From 9FT-COMBO-53-11 sp035291485 (GTDB lineage: Bacteria > Patescibacteriota > WWE3 > 9FT-COMBO-53-11): a stretch of DNA of 11,331 bases. Of the stretch, positions 1 through 4,071 are shown in pieces. The translations under genes and the position numbers were made by a program. The stretch spans positions 1 through 11,331 of the forward strand of contig DATDSA010000007.1 of assembly GCA_035291485.1 (NCBI GenBank), in the 5' to 3' direction. Position 1 is the first letter of the stretch. Each line of letters opens with the position of its first letter. The notes below the pieces were generated by a model, which saw nothing but the letters and a program-made list of their open reading frames with translations, was not told where the DNA came from and did no database searches.

Positions 1-49
1 GGACCTCATTCTTACCAAGAATGCGCTCTGCCAACTGAGCTATGTCGGC
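1..49 (-). tRNA. tRNA-Thr (anticodon GGT), 3' part cut by window edge
   Basis: Read on minus, the 5' end is at 49, with acceptor strand GCCGACA, D-arm GCTC/GAGC and anticodon stem CATTC/GAATG around loop TTGGTAA, giving anticodon GGT (codon ACC). The T-arm and 3' acceptor strand lie outside the window. It follows tRNA-Tyr by only 5 nt, so the two are almost certainly processed from one transcript. Confidence 0.9.
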
Positions 50-54
50 ACTGT

Positions 55-141
55 TGGTGCTAGGGGAGGGATTCGAACCCCCGTAGCCACAAGGGCACCT
101 CGTCTACAGCGAGGCGCATTTGACCGCTCTGCCACCCTAGC
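55..141 (-). tRNA. tRNA-Tyr (anticodon GTA), CCA encoded
   Basis: Complete class II tRNA on minus. Acceptor GCTAGGG (141-135) pairs with CCCTAGC, then discriminator A at 58 and genomic CCA at 57-55. The anticodon stem CCTCG/CGAGG encloses loop CTGTAGA, giving anticodon GTA. A long variable arm precedes the TTCGAAT T-loop, as expected for bacterial tRNA-Tyr. It sits between two Thr tRNAs, an arrangement related to the E. coli thrU-tyrU-glyT-thrT cluster. Confidence 0.96.
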
Positions 142-148
142 AAACCTC

Positions 149-223
149 TGGAGCCGGTGACAGGGATTGAACCTGTGACAACCTGTTTACAAAACAGGTG
201 CTCTACCGCTGAGCTACACCGGC
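149..223 (-). tRNA. tRNA-Thr (anticodon TGT), CCA encoded
   Basis: Complete cloverleaf on minus: acceptor GCCGGTG/CACCGGC, D-arm GCTC/GAGC, anticodon stem CCTGT/ACAGG with loop TTTGTAA (anticodon TGT, codon ACA), T-arm ACAGG/CCTGT with loop TTCAATC, discriminator T, and genomic CCA at 151-149. It is the first tRNA of the cluster and lies 7 nt before tRNA-Tyr. Confidence 0.95.
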
Positions 224-233
224 CTGCGGTTTA

Positions 234-407
234 TTTCGCGCTAGCGAAAGTAGCGATCTCCGATCGCGTCTAAAACAGCTGCTCTGCCGTTGTATCGTCC
301 TCGCTAACGCTCGAACGACCGGTAGTGCTCCTTGCGTGTGCACTACCTAGCTACCTCGACACGAACTGCCGAATTGCAACTCGCCACAGGCGAGACAGCA
401 CCTCGGC
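234..407 (-). other. hairpin-rich leader upstream of the tRNA cluster, possible structured RNA
   Basis: This gene-free stretch is nearly filled with inverted repeats. They are 234-249 (TTTCGC/GCGAAA, 4-nt loop), 253-267 (GCGATC/GATCGC, 3-nt loop), 295-318 (TCGT..TCG/CGA..ACGA), 321-347 (GGTAGTGC/GCACTACC, 11-nt loop) and 380-394 (CTCGCC/GGCGAG, 3-nt loop). The last is enclosed by GCCGA/TCGGC at 368-372 and 403-407. A possible extended -10 at 418-426 on minus would transcribe it into the tRNAs. It may be a precursor leader, an independent small RNA or decayed tRNA sequence. I recognise no named RNA family in it. Confidence 0.5.
272..292 (-). pseudogene. tRNA-like fragment resembling the D-arm/anticodon part of tRNA-Thr(TGT)
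   Basis: On minus, 292-272 matches the D-arm and 5' anticodon stem of the adjacent tRNA-Thr(TGT) (211-191) at 18 of 21 positions. No matching anticodon 3' strand, T-arm or acceptor follows; instead the sequence runs into the GCGATC/GATCGC hairpin. It is probably a remnant of a duplicated or decayed tRNA. The match is short, so chance or a shared structural motif cannot be excluded. Confidence 0.4.
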
Positions 408-417
408 GAATATTAAC

Positions 418-426
418 ATTTTAACA
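418..426 (-). promoter_or_regulatory. possible extended -10 promoter for the tRNA leader
   Basis: Minus-strand TGTTAAAAT matches the extended -10 form TGnTAnnnT. A start about 7 nt on, near 411, would make a transcript through the hairpin leader and the tRNAs. No convincing -35 hexamer is visible. The region is AT-rich, so a chance match is possible. Confidence 0.35.
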
Positions 427-435
427 CGGGAATAC

Positions 436-444
436 TGCTAAAAT
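436..444 (+). promoter_or_regulatory. extended -10 promoter of the DUF1003 gene
   Basis: TGCTAAAAT lies 9 nt before the ATG at 454, so transcription would begin about 0-3 nt before the start codon. The same TGCTA core recurs before other genes in this window. No clear -35 is seen and no Shine-Dalgarno site precedes the ATG. Confidence 0.5.
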
Positions 445-453
445 GCCTCTAAG

Positions 454-1008
454 ATGCCCAATCACAACCAAGCACCAGCGAGGTTGCTAGGTTCGCGTGG
501 CGAGCCGTCGAATGTTCGCCAGCAGATAATCCAAACCGCCATTGAGAGCATCGAGACCAAGATGCGGGCGCGCCGCTCCTGGATCGAAAGGCTGGAGGAC
601 CGGATTGCGGCGGTCTTCGGAACGACCGAGTTCCTCTTTCTTAATATTGCCTGGTTTGGGACCTGGCTGTTGCTCAACTCGGGGGTAATACCCGGGGTGA
701 AGCCGTTTGATCCCTTCCCGCACATCTTTCTGACCACAACGGTTTCGCTAGAAGCCATCATTCTGGCCATCTTTGTCCTCATCACCCAAAACCGACAGGA
801 ACGGATTAATAGCCTGCGGGAGGAGATGGGACTGCAGATCGACACCATCACCGAACAGGAAAATACAAAAATTCTCAAAATCCTGGCCGAAATCCTGAAA
901 AAAATGGGGGTGGATGTCACCCATGACCCTGAACTCAAGCAGATGCTGGAGCCTCTCAACCAGGAGGAGATTGAACGTCAACTCGAGAATCAGCTTAAGA
1001 GGAAATAG
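454..1008 (+). CDS. DUF1003 family membrane protein
   Basis: 184 residues. The middle of the protein carries DUF1003 features: two membrane segments at about 57-76 and 92-111, the linker FDPFPHIFL (85-93), and QNRQER right after the second segment (112-117). The N-terminal 50 residues are polar and rich in Arg. The C-terminal 70 residues are charged, helical and probably cytoplasmic, with coiled-coil character. The family's biochemical role is not established. The ATG at 454 is chosen because it is the first in frame and lies just after a TGCTAAAAT element, implying a leaderless or nearly leaderless mRNA. The gene stands alone on plus, diverging from the tRNA cluster and converging on the small RNA and M50 gene. 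It ends with TAG, followed by GGTAATAAGGTAA, similar to the GTAA-rich repeats at other gene ends here. Confidence 0.85.
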   Translation: MPNHNQAPARLLGSRGEPSNVRQQIIQTAIESIETKMRARRSWIERLEDRIAAVFGTTEFLFLNIAWFGTWLLLNSGVIPGVKPFDPFPHIFLTTTVSLEAIILAIFVLITQNRQERINSLREEMGLQIDTITEQENTKILKILAEILKKMGVDVTHDPELKQMLEPLNQEEIERQLENQLKRK

Positions 1009-1062
1009 GTAATAAGGTAAATGGGCGGCCCAACGTTGTCGGACCTAGCTTTTTGCTGAGGC

Positions 1063-1084
1063 AAAAAAAGAAGCCCACCCGGGC
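1063..1084 (-). terminator. intrinsic terminator of the small RNA
   Basis: On minus, GCCC-GGGT-GGGC is followed by TTC and seven T residues (1069-1063). The GGGTGGGC strand can instead pair with the RNA's own 5' end, so the released RNA may keep its ends paired. The short stem lowers certainty. Confidence 0.5.
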
Positions 1085-1222
1085 GTCGGCTCTTTGAGCT
1101 GAGCAAATCCCACGTAAAGAAAAGTGGGTCCCCGCATCCCCGGTCCAAGGACCGAGGAGATTGAGGGTCCCTGCTAAGCAAGTTTGCGGAATTGCTCACC
1201 GGCCAAACGAACCAGGCAGGCC
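1063..1222 (-). ncRNA. candidate small RNA folding like 6S RNA
   Basis: The minus strand of this gap predicts one long rod. The 5' end GGCCTGCCTGG (1222-1212) pairs with the 3' end CCGGGTGGGCT (1082-1072) through 11 pairs including G-U. A further stem UGAGCAA/UUGCUCA is perfect. Then comes a large bubble (1172-1185 facing 1114-1125). GGGACCC pairs with a second GGGACCC around one A-A mismatch (1165-1171 with 1126-1132). The apex is CCTCGGTC/GACCGGGG closed by CTTG (1157-1138). An extended -10 precedes it and a T7 tract ends it. Closing stem, central bubble and apical hairpin match 6S RNA architecture, where the RNA mimics an open promoter and binds sigma70-type RNA polymerase. The 6S name is inferred from fold and length only. 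Confidence 0.5.
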
Positions 1223-1228
1223 AACCCG

Positions 1229-1237
1229 AATATAGCA
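1229..1237 (-). promoter_or_regulatory. extended -10 promoter of the 6S-like RNA
   Basis: Minus-strand TGCTATATT has the same TGCTA core as the promoters at 436, 4031 and 4056. Starting 7 nt downstream puts the first base at about 1222, exactly the first base of the predicted closing stem. No good -35 is visible. Confidence 0.5.
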
Positions 1238-1263
1238 CATCTGCGGTGGGTGTTTCTCTGGAT

Positions 1264-1875
1264 TTAGATGCCTCTAAAGAAGAGTACCGCCGAGACCACG
1301 AAGAGAACCGCCCACACCCTCCGGTCCCACTTCAACACCTTCGCCCCGTCCAGAATCCCCAACGGCAGAAGATTAAAAAGAGCCAGCCAGGCGTTAATTT
1401 GATAACTGGAAGCGACCAGGTCAATTCCACGGGTTTCATAGAGCGGCAGAACCAGGGAGACCCCGGCGAGGGAGAGCAATCCAAAGAACACCGCCAGAAT
1501 AATGTTGACCACCGCCCCGGCCGCGGCGATCTTCCCGTAGGTGTCGACGCGCGTCACTCCTCCGATCACCACCGCCCCTGGAGCCGCAAAGACAAAACCG
1601 GTGAACGAAAGGAGAATTGCCAGGAGCAGGAACAGGTCGTCGGCCCGGAATTCGGCGAAGAGGTGGTAGCGCTGGGCCAGGAACTTGTGGCCCAGGACCT
1701 CGTGGGCGACGAAGGAGAAACCGACGGTGATAGAGTAAATCGCAAAGGCCCGGATCAGGATCGGCAGACCCAAGGTGGAGATGGATTCAAATCCCAAGAT
1801 CGCAATCGCAATCGCCAGCGAAACCGCCACCCAGGCCTTGACCAGGTCGCGGATTTCTTCGGGAGAAAAACTCAT
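1264..1875 (-). CDS. M50 (site-2 protease)-like membrane metalloprotease with HExxxH motif
   Basis: 203 residues with about five or six hydrophobic segments. The presumed zinc site is HEVLGHK (58-64), followed by AEFR (74-77) and FAAPGAV (96-102). The second metal-ligand motif NLLPLGILDG (168-177) retains the family's NxxP...DG pattern, with Asp176 the expected zinc ligand. Known M50 enzymes cleave substrates within the membrane, for example anti-sigma factors, and use HExxH. Here one extra residue makes HExxxH, a spacing known from dipeptidyl peptidase III (HELLGH). Whether it is active is unclear, and no substrate is evident from its neighbours. Start ATG at 1875 has no Shine-Dalgarno site. 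The gene is divergent from bL28, and the 6S-like RNA lies just downstream on the same strand. Fold assignment is firm; activity is not. Confidence 0.8.
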   Translation of the reverse strand: MSFSPEEIRDLVKAWVAVSLAIAIAILGFESISTLGLPILIRAFAIYSITVGFSFVAHEVLGHKFLAQRYHLFAEFRADDLFLLLAILLSFTGFVFAAPGAVVIGGVTRVDTYGKIAAAGAVVNIILAVFFGLLSLAGVSLVLPLYETRGIDLVASSYQINAWLALFNLLPLGILDGAKVLKWDRRVWAVLFVVSAVLFFRGI

Positions 1876-1944
1876 TATTACAGCTTAGCGCAGAAGAACC
1901 TTCTGAAGCAATAAACACTTGGACGGCTTCCTTCGAAAACCTAG

Positions 1945-1966
1945 CAATTTTTCTAGTGAAAAATTG
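1945..1966. repeat. perfect 9-bp inverted repeat between the M50 gene and rpmB
   Basis: CAATTTTTC-TAGT-GAAAAATTG is a perfect 9-bp stem with a 4-nt loop. It lies 18 nt before the bL28 start in the divergent intergenic region and just before a possible -10 (about 1968-1975, GATAAA/TAAACT). It could be an operator, or a hairpin in a transcript on either strand. Confidence 0.6.
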
Positions 1967-1984
1967 TGATAAACTCTTCAGGTT

Positions 1985-2194
1985 ATGGCAAGAAAATGTG
2001 AAAATTGCGGCAAGGGATTTATGGCCGGGCATGCCGTTGCCCACTCCAAACTAAGCTCGAACCGAAAATTCCGTCCCAATCTCCAAAAATATTTAGGGAA
2101 ATGGTTCTGTGCCTCCTGTCTGAAAAAGCTAAAGAGCTACTCGCAAATACCGGCGGCCGTGACCACGGTTCCCTCGTTAACGGCAACGCAGTAG
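1985..2194 (+). CDS. rpmB: 50S ribosomal protein bL28
   Basis: 69 residues. It shows the bL28 pattern: an N-terminal CxxC (Cys5, Cys8), GKGFMAGHAVAHSK, a basic NRKFRPNLQK stretch (26-35) and a second CASC pair (Cys42, Cys45), so this is a zinc-binding C4 form. bL28 is a large-subunit protein near the E site. Recognisable family sequence ends near residue 54. The remaining 15 or so residues (SQIPAAVTTVPSLTATQ) are not ribosomal in character. They are encoded by DNA that is also the 3' end of the fibre gene on the other strand, with 58 bp shared. The tail is therefore probably a late extension by read-on to the next stop. The start ATG has no Shine-Dalgarno site, and TGTGATAAACT just upstream could be a -10 with a very short leader. 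Confidence 0.9.
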   Translation: MARKCENCGKGFMAGHAVAHSKLSSNRKFRPNLQKYLGKWFCASCLKKLKSYSQIPAAVTTVPSLTATQ

Positions 2195-4023
2195 GGCTCC
2201 CCATTTGCTCTATCGTATATTGTAATTCCCGTAGGAGCGGAGCTCTCCCCGATCGTGAGGAACTTAACCCTGAGATTCTCAACGACGGCGGAGGCAATCT
2301 CGGCTGTCTTGACAATCAAACTCTCGAAGGTTCCCAAAACGGTTGCGGTGAGTTTTTCAAATACCCCTTCGGTGGTTTCCAACTTAGCAGGAATAACCAA
2401 ATCTCCCGAAGAAGTTAGATCCCCCGATTCATTCACGGAGAGGTCTGAAACTTTTGCCGAGAGCTCTTTGATTGCTTCGATGATCGGAGGGACCAACCGG
2501 CTGTAGTCCACCTGGAGAAACTCCCCACCCGCTTTCTCAGCCATGATCACCTCCGGAAAGACCGTGGCCACTTCCTGAGCGATCACTCCCAGAGAGTGGG
2601 GCTGGCTTTCGAAGCGAGATATCAAGGGATATTGGGCCAAAATTTCCGGATCATTCCACTTCCAATCAAACTCCACCCCTCGAATAGAGAGTAGCTTATC
2701 CAACGCCCCTTCGATCGGAGTGACGTTGGTCTTCAGCCGAGCATCCGATTCCGAAGCGATACAGGAGGTGGCGCTGTCATCAGAGTCGTCGTCGATACAC
2801 ACCGTTCCGCCTTTGACCTCCACCTGACCCTCATCGGGAGTGTCTGTCCCGATCCCCACCGTGGCGTCATCGTTGATCACAAAGAGCGACGTGGCGCCGC
2901 CGTCCGTCACAACCTTGAACTGCTCACCGGAATCGTCGGCATCGTTGTCGAGGTTCATTTGGATACTGAAGTAAGATTCGAGGCTCACCCCGTTGTTCAA
3001 CAGATTGAGGGCGTTGGTGGCATTGGCGGTGGTCTTGAGGTTCTCGCCGATCGTCAGATTGCCGTTGAGATAGCTATCCCCTGATTCCGCATAGACCGCC
3101 CAGGTGTTGGTACAGCCGGCACAGCTCTGATTACTGATGTAAACGCCGTAGTTGTCCGTGATGACCCCTCCCCCACTGTTGATCAGGCTTCCCACCAAGA
3201 GGCCATAGGCCTCGTTGATCGTTCCGGTGGAGAGGTTGGCGATCCCGGGATTGTAAAAACCGATGGCGCGGTCGATCGTTCCCGTGCTGTTGTTCCCGAC
3301 CGTGGTGTAGACCCCCACCGCCTCGGTGACGTCGCCGGAGCTCATATTGAGAAAGCTCCCCCGCACTCCCGTAACGGCGTAAGCTGTCTCGCCGGAAACA
3401 CCGTAGTATCGAGCACGGCCCTGAACCCCCATATAGATATTGGTACCGGGAGTGGCGTCGTCGGCGTAGAGGAAGAGGTCGAAGAGGCCGGATTTCACCA
3501 GAGAATCGGTTCCGGTGGTAACAGAGCGAAAAACGTGCAGGGGTTCCTCCGGAGCGGTGGTGCCGATCCCCACCAGGTCGGTGGAAGTTACCAACCGCAC
3601 AATCGAACCGGTATCCGTCCAACCGGTGGCAGGGAATGTGTCAATGTAGTAGCTGCCGGACTGGCCGTCCAGAAGATCGGCGTTCAGATTGTCCACCAGA
3701 CCGGTGCTGTTGACGACCAGCGGATCGGAGTCGGTGGTGGTCGAGATGAGTTGGGATCCTTCCAAGTTCCCCGCCAGCGAAAAGTTGAAATTTTCGTCCA
3801 GAACTTTGTCCAGCGTGACGGCGCTGCCGCCCTGCGTCAGCACGCCCCGGACCTCCCCAACCAGGGGATAGAACCCGGAGACAATCCCGAAGACCGCCAG
3901 AGCGGAGAGAACAGTTTTGATTCGAACTCGGAATTTGAACCGGTGGCCGGGTGGAGGAGAACCGACCATCGAAATCGGCGCGGGCGTGTAGATCGTAATC
4001 GGACCCTGGGCAGGGACAGACAT
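2137..4023 (-). CDS. surface fibre-like protein with internal peptidase S74 chaperone domain
   Basis: 628 residues from the ATG at 4023. A short Pro-rich N-terminus and a basic patch precede one membrane segment (about 37-56), so it is probably anchored or secreted. Next come fibre-like modules: LNADLLDG (113-120), two VGIGT turns (151-155, 389-393), and a roughly 20-residue Gly/Tyr repeat at 215-298 of the type GxIxxAxGxY. The S74 intramolecular chaperone domain (about 426-523) has SDARLK with Ser426 and Lys431 at the spacing of the known catalytic dyad, then GVIAQEV, FPEV and a DYSRL...EAIKEL end. In phage tailspikes this domain trimerises the fibre and cuts itself off. Here about 105 residues follow, including a likely coiled coil and the C-terminal GITIYD...EPYC module with Cys612 and Cys627. 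It is divergently paired with the 4072 gene. The ATG at 4089 would overlap that gene and its promoter. Confidence 0.8.
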   Translation of the reverse strand: MSVPAQGPITIYTPAPISMVGSPPPGHRFKFRVRIKTVLSALAVFGIVSGFYPLVGEVRGVLTQGGSAVTLDKVLDENFNFSLAGNLEGSQLISTTTDSDPLVVNSTGLVDNLNADLLDGQSGSYYIDTFPATGWTDTGSIVRLVTSTDLVGIGTTAPEEPLHVFRSVTTGTDSLVKSGLFDLFLYADDATPGTNIYMGVQGRARYYGVSGETAYAVTGVRGSFLNMSSGDVTEAVGVYTTVGNNSTGTIDRAIGFYNPGIANLSTGTINEAYGLLVGSLINSGGGVITDNYGVYISNQSCAGCTNTWAVYAESGDSYLNGNLTIGENLKTTANATNALNLLNNGVSLESYFSIQMNLDNDADDSGEQFKVVTDGGATSLFVINDDATVGIGTDTPDEGQVEVKGGTVCIDDDSDDSATSCIASESDARLKTNVTPIEGALDKLLSIRGVEFDWKWNDPEILAQYPLISRFESQPHSLGVIAQEVATVFPEVIMAEKAGGEFLQVDYSRLVPPIIEAIKELSAKVSDLSVNESGDLTSSGDLVIPAKLETTEGVFEKLTATVLGTFESLIVKTAEIASAVVENLRVKFLTIGESSAPTGITIYDRANGEPYCVAVNEGTVVTAAGICE

Positions 4024-4030
4024 TAGGCAA

Positions 4031-4039
4031 ATCATAGCA
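4031..4039 (-). promoter_or_regulatory. extended -10 promoter of the fibre gene
   Basis: Minus-strand TGCTATGAT ends 7 nt before the ATG at 4023, so transcription would begin at or within a base or two of the start codon. It mirrors the plus-strand promoter at 4056-4064. Confidence 0.6.
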
Positions 4040-4061
4040 AAAATCAATAGCAAAATGCTAT
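4035..4061. repeat. TAGCAAAA repeats and inverted repeat in the divergent promoter region
   Basis: ATAGCAAAA occurs at 4034-4042 and again at 4047-4055. The second copy is the left half of the inverted repeat ATAGCA-AAA-TGCTAT (4047-4061), which overlaps the plus-strand -10. It could be an operator shared by both promoters; the region is AT-rich, so regulation is only a suggestion. Confidence 0.45.
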
Positions 4062-4064
4062 ATG
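4056..4064 (+). promoter_or_regulatory. extended -10 promoter of the 574-residue membrane protein gene
   Basis: TGCTATATG ends 7 nt before the ATG at 4072, the same spacing as in the divergent partner. A leaderless mRNA is predicted. No -35 is evident. Confidence 0.6.
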
Positions 4065-4071
4065 TAAAGTA

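Noticed and set aside
1063..1222. tmRNA, SRP RNA or RNase P RNA in the gap after the DUF1003 gene
   Set aside because: No tRNA-like end or tag peptide frame, no GGAAG-type SRP apical loop, and too short and without the conserved cores for RNase P.
1192..1914. Long plus-strand open frame of 240 codons
   Set aside because: It is antisense to the M50-like gene and the small RNA, its product is a low-complexity polar sequence without family features, and the minus-strand frame has clear membrane segments and motifs.
3131..4030. Open frames in other phases and on plus within the fibre gene
   Set aside because: Arg/Gly/His-rich translations without family features, typical shadows of a GC-rich coding region; the S74 protein frame explains the DNA.
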